This document shows positions 32,501 to 41,712 of a stretch of 52,879 nt of DNA, piece by piece. The stretch comes from JALYXS01 sp051003795. Lineage in GTDB: Bacteria > Acidobacteriota > Terriglobia > Bryobacterales > Bryobacteraceae. The DNA lies in assembly GCA_051003795.1 (NCBI GenBank), contig JBPCKZ010000138.1, forward strand, positions 1-52,879, written 5' to 3'. The notes beneath the pieces are model-generated. The model made no database searches. It had not been told where the DNA came from and worked only from the letters and a program-made list of their open reading frames with translations. A program made the translations under genes and the position numbers. How positions within the stretch are numbered: position 1 is the stretch's first letter; each line of letters begins with the position of its first letter.

Positions 32501-32833
32501 ATGCAAAAACTAACTTACTGGATGGGCGCCGCGGTCTTGGCGCTAGGCACGGCTTCGTTTTTAGCGGCCGATGCCAAGAACGGGGATGCAGCGAAAGGGA
32601 AGGAAGTCTTCGAGCAGTGCGCGGTTTGCCACAACGCCGACAGTACGGAAAAGAAAATGGGTCCCGGATTGAAGGGGCTTTTTGCGAAAGACAAGATGAC
32701 TAACGGGAAAAAGCCGACCGAAGCCAACGTCCGTGCCAAGATCGAGGAGGGCGGCAACGGAATGCCGGCCTATAAAGAAATGTTAAGCGACGATGAAAAA
32801 TCCGATCTGATCGCTTACCTGAAAACGCTGTAA
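32501..32833 (+). CDS. Small class I cytochrome c, exported
   Basis: The 110-residue protein has a signal peptide (MQKLTYWMGAAVLALGTASF), a single heme site C40-A-V-C43-H44, and an axial-Met candidate M88 in NGMPAYKEMLSDDEKSDLIA. This matches small periplasmic electron carriers. The start ATG 32501 is preceded by AAGGAG, six bases upstream. The gene lies alone, with no oxidase or reductase nearby, so donor and acceptor are unknown. Confidence 0.9.
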   Translation: MQKLTYWMGAAVLALGTASFLAADAKNGDAAKGKEVFEQCAVCHNADSTEKKMGPGLKGLFAKDKMTNGKKPTEANVRAKIEEGGNGMPAYKEMLSDDEKSDLIAYLKTL

Positions 32834-32924
32834 AGTTTTCAGCGACTCGACCGCGTCGGCTCATCGAGCCGTGTCGGACCTCTTCGACTGTGCCGGCGCG
32901 GCATCCAACACCCTGGCGCGGCCG

Positions 32925-34328
32925 CTAACGCGCGGAAGTCAACGCCTTCAGGTACAGGTAATAAAACTCAACGCCCTGGAAATACGAGCTCACGCGCAAC
33001 CGCTCGTCCTTCCCGTGCGCGCGGATATCGTCGTGGTCGATCGCGAGCCCCGAAACTCCATAGCTCGGCATTCCCGCCGCATTGGTGTACTTGCTGTCCG
33101 ACGCGCCGGTTTCCATGTCCGGCACAACCGGGGCGCCCGGCCAAAAGGCGGAGGCAATTCGTTCGAGCGGCTCCATCGCCTCGCGCTTCGGCGTTACCGG
33201 AGCAAACGCCTTCTCCTCCGGCGCGCGGTCCAGCGTTTCGCCGAGCGCGGTGTCCACGTACCGCGCGGCAACCGCCGGATCGGCGAATTTCCTTATCAAA
33301 TCCTGGCGAACTTCTTCCGCCGAATGACCGGGCAGAATGCGGCAGTTGACTACCGCCCGAGCGGTTTGCGGCAAAGCGTTGTTCGCATGGCCCGCGCTTA
33401 ACCGCGTGGCAACGCACGTGGTACGCAGGGTGGCGTTGTAATGGGGATCGAGCGAAAGCCGCGCGATGGCGGCGGAATCGGGCGGGGTCTTTAGTATCCC
33501 GTGGATATCGGCCGCCTTTTGTGGCGTTTCCGCCGCGGCCAAACGCTCGAAATAGACGCGCGTCACCGCGTTCAGCTCAAACGGAAATGGGGCATGCTCC
33601 AGGCGCGCCAACGCATCCGCTATGCGATAAATGGCGTTGTCCGGAACGGGCAGGGAACTGTGACCGCCGGGACTCGTGGCGGTCAACTCGAAATCGGCAT
33701 ACAGCTTCTCGGTCGCTTCCACTTCAACGTCAATCGGCTTGCCCCCGTCGGTGTAAACGCCTCCGGAATCGGGGTTCAACACGTACTCGGCGTCGATCAA
33801 ATCGCGATGGTGCTTCAGCAGCCAGTCGACCCCATTGAACCGGCCGCCCTCTTCGTCCGCGGTAAGAGCGAGGATAATATCGCGGTCGGCCTTGTAGCCC
33901 TCGCGAAGAAAGCGAATCAGAGTAGTGACCACGATCGCGTCGGCGGCCTTCATGTCCTGCGTGCCGCGTCCGTAGAAGTAACCGTCGCGCTCGATAAGTC
34001 GAAACGGGTCGGTGGTCCAGTCCTCGCGCCGCGCTTCGACCACGTCGAGATGAGCGATGATCAGGATCGGCTTCCGGGCGCCCGCCCCCGTGCCACGGAA
34101 CCGCGCGACCAAGTTGCGCTTACGCTCGTTGGGACCGAGGATGCGGATATCTTCGGCCGGCAATCCCGCGTCCCGAAGGCGCTTCGCCATGGCTTCGGCG
34201 GCAAGACTGGTATTTCCAATCGAATCCGTCGTGTCGATTTCGATCAGTTCCTTCAGGATGTCGCGGGAGAGCTGCTGGATCGCCGTATCCGGGGATGCGG
34301 CGGACAGGTTCACGGGGAACGGCATCAA
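32925..34328 (-). CDS. M20/M25/M40-family metallopeptidase, probably exported
   Basis: The roughly 467-residue enzyme has the M20 dizinc ligands: H in LIIAHLDVVEARREDW, D in GTQDMKAADAIV, E-E in ALTADEEGGRFNG, D in LNPDSGGVY and the late H in HDDIRAHGKDERL. The dimerisation domain spans about 200-330. The coordinate uses TTG 34328, followed by ATG. However the frame extends upstream to residues LRFALAVLALMPFPVNLSA, a full signal peptide that needs a start at CTG 34355, with GAGG eight bases before it. I think the protein is exported. It follows the PpiC gene, whose stop lies 18 bases before that CTG. Confidence 0.87.
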   Translation of the reverse strand: MMPFPVNLSAASPDTAIQQLSRDILKELIEIDTTDSIGNTSLAAEAMAKRLRDAGLPAEDIRILGPNERKRNLVARFRGTGAGARKPILIIAHLDVVEARREDWTTDPFRLIERDGYFYGRGTQDMKAADAIVVTTLIRFLREGYKADRDIILALTADEEGGRFNGVDWLLKHHRDLIDAEYVLNPDSGGVYTDGGKPIDVEVEATEKLYADFELTATSPGGHSSLPVPDNAIYRIADALARLEHAPFPFELNAVTRVYFERLAAAETPQKAADIHGILKTPPDSAAIARLSLDPHYNATLRTTCVATRLSAGHANNALPQTARAVVNCRILPGHSAEEVRQDLIRKFADPAVAARYVDTALGETLDRAPEEKAFAPVTPKREAMEPLERIASAFWPGAPVVPDMETGASDSKYTNAAGMPSYGVSGLAIDHDDIRAHGKDERLRVSSYFQGVEFYYLYLKALTSAR

Positions 34329-34373
34329 GGCTAAAACGGCTAGTGCGAATCGCAGATGGATATCCTCGGTCGA

Positions 34374-35297
34374 TTATCTGGCCGCCGGAGCGCCCAGGGG
34401 AGGCGTCTGCGCGAAAAACGATTGATCTTCGACCTTCACCGGGATGCTTTTTCCGAGTTTGTCGAGCCACTCCCGCATGAGCGTGCTCTTCAATTCATTG
34501 AAGATATCCGTCTCCACCTGCACGAAGGGCTGCATCTTTATTTCTTCCGCCTTGAACAGGTAAAATCCGTTGCGCTGACGGACCGGCTCGCTAACCTCGT
34601 CCTTCTTGAGATTGAAAACCACGGACCGGATTTCGTCCGGCAGATTGTCGGATTTGCGCAACGTTCCAAAATCTCCGTTTTGCGATTTCGACTTATCGTC
34701 CTCGGAGTATTGCTTCGCAAGCCGAACGAAATCGGCCCCGCCGCGGATCTCTCCGAGCATGCCTTCGATTTTGGCTTTAGCTTCGGCTTCGGTGCGGGAC
34801 GATTTGCCCTGGAGCTCGGTTGCCGCCGGATTCGCCACGAACGGGATGTAGATCACTTTCAGTTTCACTTCCGTGTAGCGGTCTTTGTTGTCGTTGTAAA
34901 ACTTCAATTGATCCGCTTGAGTTACTGGAAGGCTCAGGTACTTCTCGTTTATTTGCGCGTTGGTCAGCACTTGCATCCGGCTGCCGGCCAAAGCTTCCAT
35001 ATAAGGGCTTTTTTGATCGAGCTTCGATTGCTCCGCCATCGCCACCAGGTGCTTCATGATGGCGTATTGGCGGACCAATTCCGCGGGGTCCCGCATGGCG
35101 AGTTTTTGACGTTGCGGATCGAGCGCGGAAAGATAACGCTGCAACTCCCCGTAGGTCAGCTTGTTGCCCTCAACCGTTGCAATCACGGTGTCGGGAGAAA
35201 GCGCGGGGGCGGCAGGCTGCGCCGGAGCCGGCGGGGCCGCAACCTGACCCGGCAGAGCGAGAGCGAATATCAAAATCAAAGGGAAAATAAGCTTCAT
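34374..35297 (-). CDS. PpiC/SurA-type periplasmic peptidyl-prolyl isomerase
   Basis: The 307-residue protein has a signal peptide (MKLIFPLILIFALALPGQVA), a helical chaperone region (60-130) and a parvulin domain at about residues 145-265 (EIRGGADFVRLAKQYSEDDK, NGDFGTLRKSDNLPDEIRSV, then RQRNGFYLFKAEEI). Such proteins speed proline isomerisation and help outer-membrane proteins fold. It is the upstream partner of the M20 gene and reads in the same frame up to its TAA. The BON gene lies 58 bases further upstream on the same strand. Confidence 0.88.
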   Translation of the reverse strand: MKLIFPLILIFALALPGQVAAPPAPAQPAAPALSPDTVIATVEGNKLTYGELQRYLSALDPQRQKLAMRDPAELVRQYAIMKHLVAMAEQSKLDQKSPYMEALAGSRMQVLTNAQINEKYLSLPVTQADQLKFYNDNKDRYTEVKLKVIYIPFVANPAATELQGKSSRTEAEAKAKIEGMLGEIRGGADFVRLAKQYSEDDKSKSQNGDFGTLRKSDNLPDEIRSVVFNLKKDEVSEPVRQRNGFYLFKAEEIKMQPFVQVETDIFNELKSTLMREWLDKLGKSIPVKVEDQSFFAQTPPLGAPAAR

Positions 35298-35355
35298 TTG
35301 GGGATTTACCGGATCTGGAAACCCCCCATTTTATCATCCCGGTCTTCTTCGACGC

Positions 35356-35805
35356 CTAGCGCGGAGCGGAACGGGCAACCACGTCGCTTCGAGTTACCTG
35401 GGCGCGCCGCCGCCCTTTCGCGAGGTTGTTCGCGGCCTTCTCCCTGGCTTCTTCGCTGATTTCAATCTTATTGACAACGGCGATGGCGCCGGCATTTTTG
35501 GCCAGCCGGGTCGCGGTCCCCTTGTGCTGGATCACGCCGGTGCGGCCTTCAAGCGTGGCGACGCCGCCCTGCACATGGCACGTGAACTTGTTGGTTGAAA
35601 TTTTCGATCTGGCGAACCGGGCCCGTATCGCCTTCTCGAGATCCGCGTCGCTAATTGCGTTCGACCGCGCGGGCGCGTTGCGACCGCGAGCGCTAGCCGG
35701 CGCGCTCTTACTGGGGGAAACCGGGTTGGCAGCCGGAGATGCCTGGCTTAAGCCTGCGAATGCAGCGAGAAAGGCCAGAGCGGGAATGAAACGAGGAATC
35801 GTCAT
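35356..35805 (-). CDS. Exported BON-domain protein
   Basis: The 149-residue protein has a signal peptide (MTIPRFIPALAFLAAFAGLS), a Ser/Pro/Ala linker, and one BON domain at about residues 52-118 (DADLEKAIRARFARSKIS, CHVQGGVATLEGRTGVIQHK and ATRLAKNAGAIAVVNKIE). BON domains bind phospholipid and keep the outer membrane intact, as in OsmY and DolP. The C-terminus is basic (NNLAKGRRRAQVTRSDVVAR). It heads the minus-strand BON-PpiC-M20 run. Confidence 0.85.
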   Translation of the reverse strand: MTIPRFIPALAFLAAFAGLSQASPAANPVSPSKSAPASARGRNAPARSNAISDADLEKAIRARFARSKISTNKFTCHVQGGVATLEGRTGVIQHKGTATRLAKNAGAIAVVNKIEISEEAREKAANNLAKGRRRAQVTRSDVVARSAPR

Positions 35806-35889
35806 CCGCTCTCCTTGAAAATTGATTAGACTTTTTCACTTTAACACGTGTGGGCGCCCGCAGTTCGCCGCGCGAGGCAAAAAAAGCTT

Positions 35890-35943
35890 CTTTGCCGCGG
35901 CACAACTCTTTGCCGCGGCACAACTCTTTGCCGCGGCACAATG
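35890..35943 (+). repeat. Three tandem 18-bp repeats, each holding the palindrome tgccgcggca
   Basis: Three copies of ctttgccgcggcacaact (35890-35907, 35908-35925, 35926-35943; the last ends atg) run head-to-tail up to 10 bases before the chosen start of the DUF2461 gene. Each contains the 10-base palindrome tgccgcggca at the same phase. The spacing of 18 places the palindromes just under two helical turns apart, which could suit a stacked dimeric regulator. It may equally be a simple slippage product. The frame through it is open (LCRGTT repeated) but probably not translated. Confidence 0.85.
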
Positions 35944-35952
35944 GGAACAGTC

Positions 35953-36657
35953 ATGAAACCCCGTTTTCCCGGCTTTCCGCCGGAAGGCATCGACTTCCTG
36001 CGCGATCTGAAAACCAATAACGACCGCGATTGGTTCCAGCCCCGAAAGGCGCAATTTGAGAAAAGGGTGCGCGGCCCCATGCTCGATGTCGTGCGCGAAA
36101 TTCACGCCGGGATGACGGGGTTTGCGCCCGAATATGTGGGCGACCCCGCAAAAAGCATTTACCGGATCTACCGCGACACGCGGTTTTCCAAAGATAAGGC
36201 GCCGTATAAAACGCACATCGCCGCGCTGTTTTGGCATCGCGGACTAGGCAAAGACGATGGCGCCGGCATGTTCTTCCTGGTCTCGCCAGACAAGATCGAG
36301 ATCGCGGGCGGGTTGTACATGCCGGAGCCGGAGCGGCTATTCGCCGTGAGATCGCATGTGGCCGCGAACACCGCGGAGTTTCGCAAGACATTCGAAAACC
36401 GCGCCGTCAAAAAGTTGCTGGGCCAGCTCCAGGGGGAGAAGACTTCCCGGCCGCCCAAAGGCTTTGACGCGGCGCACCCGGCGATCGAACTGCTAAAGCA
36501 CAAACAGTACATATTGGGAACCACTCTCGACAGCGCGCTAGCCGTGACGCCCAAGTTGTTTCCCGAAATCATGGCACGGCTTGAGGCCATGACACCGTTC
36601 GTGGAATTCTTAAACCGGACGCCGATCGCGAAGGCGCGCAATGCCCCTTGGGTTTGA
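35953..36657 (+). CDS. DUF2461 family protein
   Basis: The 234-residue protein starts at ATG 35953 (MKPRFPGFPPEGIDFLRDLK). DUF2461 landmarks are visible: TNNDRDWFQPRKAQFE, the KSIYRIYRDTRFSKDKAPYK segment, AGMFFLVSPDKIEIAGGLYM and the late HKQYILGTTLD. The family is widespread and cytosolic, but has no established function. The ATG at 35941 is inside the tandem repeat and is a less likely start. Downstream the TonB-receptor gene begins 92 bases later. Confidence 0.88.
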   Translation: MKPRFPGFPPEGIDFLRDLKTNNDRDWFQPRKAQFEKRVRGPMLDVVREIHAGMTGFAPEYVGDPAKSIYRIYRDTRFSKDKAPYKTHIAALFWHRGLGKDDGAGMFFLVSPDKIEIAGGLYMPEPERLFAVRSHVAANTAEFRKTFENRAVKKLLGQLQGEKTSRPPKGFDAAHPAIELLKHKQYILGTTLDSALAVTPKLFPEIMARLEAMTPFVEFLNRTPIAKARNAPWV

Positions 36658-36749
36658 AAGCTTCCTTGCCGGACGCCCCTTCGACGGTTGTTTTCTCCCT
36701 AGCGAATGTGATAACCATTCACAACAGTTCTTTAGTTGAGGAGATCACT

Positions 36750-39700
36750 TTGCCGCTCTTGCGAACCACGCTGCTTATTTGCATAAGCATCTGCATAGGC
36801 GCCCTGTACGCCTTCGCCCAGGAATTCCGGGGCACGGTCCAGGGCACAGTTTCGGACCCGTCGGGCGCGGGCGTTCCGAATGCATCGGTCGCGCTCAAAA
36901 ACGTCGAAACCGGAATCGACCGAAACGAAGCCACCGACACCACCGGGCATTATCTTTTCTCGTTTGTCGTGCCGGGCAGTTACTCGTTGACATCGAAAGC
37001 GGCGGGGTTCCGGACCACCGTGCGCGAGGGGATTCAACTCAGCATCAGCGACAATCTGAAGATCGATATGGAAATGCCGCTGGGCGCGGCGTCCGATACG
37101 GTGTCGGTCACGGGCGAGGTCGCGGCGGTGGCGTCGGAATCGTCGTCGCTTGGCTCCGTGATCAGCCAGAAAATCGTCGAGGATCTTCCGCTCAAGGGTC
37201 ACAGCAGCCTCTTCCTATATATGGCGGCTGCGGGCGTGGTGGGCAACCGCTACGGAGAAGACACGCGGCCCAGCGACACGGGCACGAACGTGCTGTTTAC
37301 GGCCAATGGCGCGCCGCCCGCCACGGGCGAAGTTTCGGTTGACGGCGTTTCGAACACAGTGAACGTGGGACGCGGATTATATCTGTCTCCCTGGGTTCCG
37401 GCCACCGATGCCGTTGGCGAAGTCAAGCTCTTGATGGGCACGCTGCCCGCCGAGTATGGACGCGCCGCCGGCGTGTTCACCAATATCGTGATCAAATCCG
37501 GCACCAACGAGTTGCACGGTTCGGCTTACGAATTTTTGCGCAATTCGGCGGTGGATGCGGATCTTTTCTTCCAGCGCGGCGCGGGACAGAAGCTTGTGCC
37601 TTACGGGGCGCACGTGTATGGCGGGACGGTCGGCGGCCCGATCTACATCCCCAAGGTTTACGATGGACGAAACCGCTCTTTCTTCTTCTTCAGCTACGAG
37701 GGCGCGCACGAAGGAAACGGCCAAGGCCCCACGCTGAGCGTCCCGACTCAGAAGATGCGCGTTGGCGATTTCTCGGAATTTAACGGCGCCATCTACAATC
37801 CGTTTTCGGTGCACACGGTGAACGGCGCGCCGGTTCGCGACCCGCTTCCGGGTAACATCGTGCCCGCTTCTCTTCAAGACCCCGTTGCCCAAAAAATCAT
37901 GAATTTTTGGCCCGTCGCGAATAATCCCAACGTCAATCCCGTTACTCCGTGGGTGAATAACTATGTGCAGGGCAGCAAGTGGCCGCAGACGCGCGGCGTC
38001 TGGGTGCTGAAGTTCGATCATAAGCTGTCCGAGAAGAACCAGACGTTCGTGCGGTTGAACGACGGCGATGCCTTCTTTAATTTCAATTACGATTTTCCAG
38101 GCATCGCGACGCCCGGGCGCAACGTGGTGCACCGTCCCAACAAGGGCATCGCGGTTGACGATACTTATCTGTTCAGTCCGAGCACCGTGCTCGATACGCG
38201 CCTCGGATACGCTTACGGCAAGGAGCAGCAGCAGCCATTCTCGGCGGGGTTCGATCTGGCCTCGCTCGGCTTCCCGCAATCCTTCATTAACGCCGTTCAG
38301 TTTAAGAATTTTCCCACGGTATCGGTGAGCGGCTTCGAGACATTGGAAGGCGGGGTCGGTTACAAAGAACAACCCGGCTATAACTATTCCTTCCAGTCGG
38401 CGCTTTCGATGCAGCGCGGCAAGCACCTATTTAAGACCGGCGTGGAACTCAACCTGTTGCGCGGTAACTTCTTGAGTAATACGTATCCCTCGGGAAATTT
38501 TTCGTTTAATCAAGCGCAATCCGGCGGCCCGCGGGCCGACACGCCATCTTCGGGATTGGCGATGGCATCGTTCCTGATGGGATACGCGAGCGCGGGATCG
38601 GTCGAATACGATACAGGCGTATCGCTTCAGAATTTCTATACGGGCATTTTTTTTCAGGACGACTACCGGATTACTTCGAAGCTGACGGCAAACTTAGGAG
38701 TGCGGCGGGAATACCAGACGCCCGCCACGGAGCGCTACAACCGCACCACGCGCGGCTTTGCTTATAATGCGCCGAGTCCGCTGCAGGTTCCAGGCCTGAA
38801 TCTGAAAGGCGGGTTGCTTTACGCGGGCGTGAACGGACAGCCTCGCGGCATTTACCGCTCGGATTGGAACAATTTCGGGCCGCGTGCTGGCCTCGCCTAC
38901 AGCCTCAATTCGAAAACCGTTTTTCGCGCGGGTTATTCGCTCAGTTACATTGCGCTGGTCGGCGTGGTTTATCCAACCGCTTACAGCAATACGACCAGCA
39001 TGACCACCACGCAGGACGGCATCACGCCCAAAGATCTTTTGCGCAATCCATTCCCCAACGGATTCCTCCCGGCGATCGGAAATTCGCAAGGCCTCGCTAC
39101 CCTGATTGGCCAGAACGTGACTTTTGTCGATCCGTCCGATGTCACGCCGAAATTTCATAACTGGCATTTCGACGTGCAGCGCGAGATCGCGCCGCGCACG
39201 GTGGTAACCGCGTCATACGTCGGGAGCCGCGCGATAAATATCTCCGCCGCGCCGACCGATTTTACAAGCGCGATCAATCAAAACCTCAATCAACTCGATC
39301 CGCAATACCTTTCGCTCGGCGCGGCGCTATTGCAGCCGGTGGCGAACCCGTTCTATGGAATTCTTCCGACAAATTCGTCGATCGGCGGCGCGACCGTGTC
39401 GCGTTCCCAACTGTTGCGGCCGTATCCGCAATACACCGGGGTTACGCGGATCGCGCCGGCCTTCGGGAATTCGCATTACGAATCCGCGCAATTCCAGTTG
39501 GAGAAGCGAACTTCGAGCGGCGTGACAGCCCTGATCTCTTACACCATCGCGAAAAATCTTGGCGACCTCACCAATGCGGACAACGCCTACAACAGGCAGG
39601 TTGAGCGCTCGCTCGCTTCATTCGACGTTCCACAGCGGCTCACCGCCACGGCGGCGTGGGACTTGCCTTTCGGGAAAGGACGGCGCTTCGGCACGGATAT

Positions 39701-40178
39701 TCCGCGGCTGCTCGACCTGGCGGCGGGTGGTTGGACGCTCTCCAGCTTCGATACATTTCAGGGCGGCTTTCCGCAGGCGTTCGGTCTCTCGAAATCGACG
39801 GCGGGCGCCAATAGCGGCCGGCCCAACGCGGCGGGCGATCCAGCGGCTGGAATCAGCGGGCCCATTGTCGGCAGGCTCCGGCGCTACTTCAACACCAGCG
39901 CGTTTGCGCAGCCGGCCGATTTCACTTACGGCAACCTGAGTCCATATATCGGAACCGTGCGGTCGCCGGGAATGAATAACATCGACGCCACGCTCTCGAA
40001 GGATTTCCGCTTTACCGAGCGCGCGCGCCTGCAGTTCCGCGCGTCGATGTTCAACGTCCCGAATCATCCGGTGTTCTCCGCGCCCAATACGACGTTCGGA
40101 AACGCCAACTTCGGCACCATATCGAGCCAGGCGAATCTAAGCCGGCAGTGGGAATTCGCCGGGAAAATACTATTTTGA
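36750..40178 (+). CDS. Large Oar-like TonB-dependent receptor with carboxypeptidase-regulatory domain
   Basis: I start at TTG 36750, after GAGGAG seven bases upstream, giving a signal peptide (LPLLRTTLLICISICIGALY) and 1142 residues; an earlier ATG at 36648 lies inside the DUF2461 gene. The mature part has a CarboxypepD_reg domain (about 25-105: GTVQGTVSDPSGAGVPNASV), a plug domain (about 130-260) and a long barrel with aromatic girdle residues, ending WEFAGKILF. No TonB box is obvious. In Acidobacteria such Oar-like receptors often import plant glycans or other large substrates. The next gene starts two bases after the stop, so a beta-propeller protein is translated with it. Confidence 0.9.
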   Translation: MPLLRTTLLICISICIGALYAFAQEFRGTVQGTVSDPSGAGVPNASVALKNVETGIDRNEATDTTGHYLFSFVVPGSYSLTSKAAGFRTTVREGIQLSISDNLKIDMEMPLGAASDTVSVTGEVAAVASESSSLGSVISQKIVEDLPLKGHSSLFLYMAAAGVVGNRYGEDTRPSDTGTNVLFTANGAPPATGEVSVDGVSNTVNVGRGLYLSPWVPATDAVGEVKLLMGTLPAEYGRAAGVFTNIVIKSGTNELHGSAYEFLRNSAVDADLFFQRGAGQKLVPYGAHVYGGTVGGPIYIPKVYDGRNRSFFFFSYEGAHEGNGQGPTLSVPTQKMRVGDFSEFNGAIYNPFSVHTVNGAPVRDPLPGNIVPASLQDPVAQKIMNFWPVANNPNVNPVTPWVNNYVQGSKWPQTRGVWVLKFDHKLSEKNQTFVRLNDGDAFFNFNYDFPGIATPGRNVVHRPNKGIAVDDTYLFSPSTVLDTRLGYAYGKEQQQPFSAGFDLASLGFPQSFINAVQFKNFPTVSVSGFETLEGGVGYKEQPGYNYSFQSALSMQRGKHLFKTGVELNLLRGNFLSNTYPSGNFSFNQAQSGGPRADTPSSGLAMASFLMGYASAGSVEYDTGVSLQNFYTGIFFQDDYRITSKLTANLGVRREYQTPATERYNRTTRGFAYNAPSPLQVPGLNLKGGLLYAGVNGQPRGIYRSDWNNFGPRAGLAYSLNSKTVFRAGYSLSYIALVGVVYPTAYSNTTSMTTTQDGITPKDLLRNPFPNGFLPAIGNSQGLATLIGQNVTFVDPSDVTPKFHNWHFDVQREIAPRTVVTASYVGSRAINISAAPTDFTSAINQNLNQLDPQYLSLGAALLQPVANPFYGILPTNSSIGGATVSRSQLLRPYPQYTGVTRIAPAFGNSHYESAQFQLEKRTSSGVTALISYTIAKNLGDLTNADNAYNRQVERSLASFDVPQRLTATAAWDLPFGKGRRFGTDIPRLLDLAAGGWTLSSFDTFQGGFPQAFGLSKSTAGANSGRPNAAGDPAAGISGPIVGRLRRYFNTSAFAQPADFTYGNLSPYIGTVRSPGMNNIDATLSKDFRFTERARLQFRASMFNVPNHPVFSAPNTTFGNANFGTISSQANLSRQWEFAGKILF

Positions 40179-40180
40179 GA

Positions 40181-41188
40181 ATGAGGATCGCCATCCTCGC
40201 ATGTTTGATTTCCGCCGGCCTGCACGGACAACGCAAGCAGGGCAATCCGCTGGACCATCTTCCGGCCAATGCCGAACTCCTCACGCATTTCGGCGAGCGC
40301 GCCGACATCTCGCCCGATAACCAGCGCATCGCCTTCATGGACAAAAGCTTTGGGGATGCGTTCGCGATCGATTTAGAAACGCGAATCGTTCGCTGCCTGA
40401 CGTGTAACGTCCCCGGCACGGCATTCCTGCGCATCATGCATTTTCCGAACGGCGACTATCTCTTGATTGGACCCGAGCGTTTCAAAGACATTCAGGCGAG
40501 CCGCGCGGCGGACAACGAACTCTGGTACTTGAGCGCCAAGCCCGGATCGAAACCCGTGCGATTCCAGCAGAAGATGAGCGAAGGCGCCGCGGTATCGAAG
40601 AAGAACATGCGCATCGCGTATTCGGAAACGCCCCACCAATTTCCGGATATGCCGAAAGGTTATTCGCGGCTGATCGTCGCGGACGTGCGGGTGGACGCGG
40701 ATGGCCCCAAGCTAGTGGATAAAAAAACGGTGTACGAGAGCAAGGACGCGGGCTGCACCATCGAAGCGCAGGATTTTTTCGACAACGATACGAAGATGAC
40801 GTTCACCTGCTATGAGCCGAAGGGCAAAGCTTCCGTGATGACAATCGATTTAAAAACTGGCGAGGTTGTGAACCAATCGAAAGCGCCGGGCACGTACAAC
40901 GAATGCGAAGGCATTTTCCCGGACGGGAAGTACACATGCGTGGAAGGCGACCGGCAATCGCAACTGTACAACGACCCGGGCGGTTTCCGGCAGATCGATA
41001 TCTGGAAGTTGAAGTTGGACGCCTCCGGGAAAGACTTCAGGCGCATCACGCATTTCAACGATTACGAGGGCTGGAAGGCGTCAAACCCGGTGGTGGCAAC
41101 CACTGGAAAATTCATGGCGTTTCAGGTGGCGAAAACCACCGATGAAGCGGGCGTGGGCTATGGGATTTGCTTATGGAAGCTGCCTTAA
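40181..41188 (+). CDS. Exported PD40/TolB-like beta-propeller protein
   Basis: The 335-residue protein starts at ATG 40181 with signal MRIAILACLISAGLHG. The body shows beta-propeller blades of the WD40-like PD40 type: ADISPDNQRIAFMDKSFGDA, VSKKNMRIAYSETPHQF, CEGIFPDGKYTCVEGDRQS and the closing KFMAFQVAKTTDE. Cys residues at 84, 87, 204 and 217 could pair outside the cytoplasm. It begins two bases after the TonB-receptor stop, so it is a likely periplasmic or surface partner of that receptor. I do not recognise an enzyme site. Confidence 0.72.
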   Translation: MRIAILACLISAGLHGQRKQGNPLDHLPANAELLTHFGERADISPDNQRIAFMDKSFGDAFAIDLETRIVRCLTCNVPGTAFLRIMHFPNGDYLLIGPERFKDIQASRAADNELWYLSAKPGSKPVRFQQKMSEGAAVSKKNMRIAYSETPHQFPDMPKGYSRLIVADVRVDADGPKLVDKKTVYESKDAGCTIEAQDFFDNDTKMTFTCYEPKGKASVMTIDLKTGEVVNQSKAPGTYNECEGIFPDGKYTCVEGDRQSQLYNDPGGFRQIDIWKLKLDASGKDFRRITHFNDYEGWKASNPVVATTGKFMAFQVAKTTDEAGVGYGICLWKLP

Positions 41189-41246
41189 TGTGACTTTTCC
41201 GCGGGCGCCGTTGTCCTTCCATGTGAAGAGGTGCGAGTATTTGATC

Positions 41247-41639
41247 ATGCAAGCGAAAATTCAACGGATTCCGTTAACTACCCTGTTGCTTTCCACGTTC
41301 TTGGTTGTACCCTTGCTGGGCGCTTCCAGGCACGCGGCAACGCAGCGGGGTATTGCCGTCTATTACTCGGACAAGATGGACGGAACCGGCGTCTCGCTGA
41401 AAGGCGAGAAGTATGACAAGAACGCTTTGACGGCGGCGGCGCACAAGCGTTACCCGCTGGGCAGCATGGTGAAGGTGACTAACATTGCCAATAACAAATC
41501 GGTGACGGTCAAAATCAACGACCGCATGAATCCGAAATCGAAGGCAGTCATCGATCTTTCGAGGAAAGCGGCCGAGGAAATCGACATGGTCAAAGGCGGC
41601 CATGCAAGGGTCAAGCTCGAGTTAGCGCAAGCAAAGTAG
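41247..41639 (+). CDS. RlpA-like double-psi beta-barrel protein, exported
   Basis: The 130-residue protein has a signal peptide (MQAKIQRIPLTTLLLSTFLV) and one RlpA-like DPBB domain (residues 35-125): AVYYSDKMDGTGVSLKGEKY, ALTAAAHKRYPLGSMVKVTN, and the catalytic-type Asp in VKINDRMNP. RlpA proteins cut naked glycan strands at the septum. No SPOR domain follows, so it lacks the usual septal targeting. The ATG 41247 has a weak ribosome-binding site; a GTG at 41223 is an alternative. It follows the propeller gene by 58 bases. Confidence 0.85.
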   Translation: MQAKIQRIPLTTLLLSTFLVVPLLGASRHAATQRGIAVYYSDKMDGTGVSLKGEKYDKNALTAAAHKRYPLGSMVKVTNIANNKSVTVKINDRMNPKSKAVIDLSRKAAEEIDMVKGGHARVKLELAQAK

Positions 41640-41712
41640 TCGCTCCGCGGCATCGTTTAACGGCGGCGCCGCCAGCCAACGTTCAAGGTCGATAGGGACT
41701 ATAATTGAATAA

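Noticed and set aside
37377..38426. Minus-strand open frame of 349 codons inside the TonB-receptor gene
   Set aside because: Antisense shadow: the receptor frame on the plus strand is continuous and recognisable.
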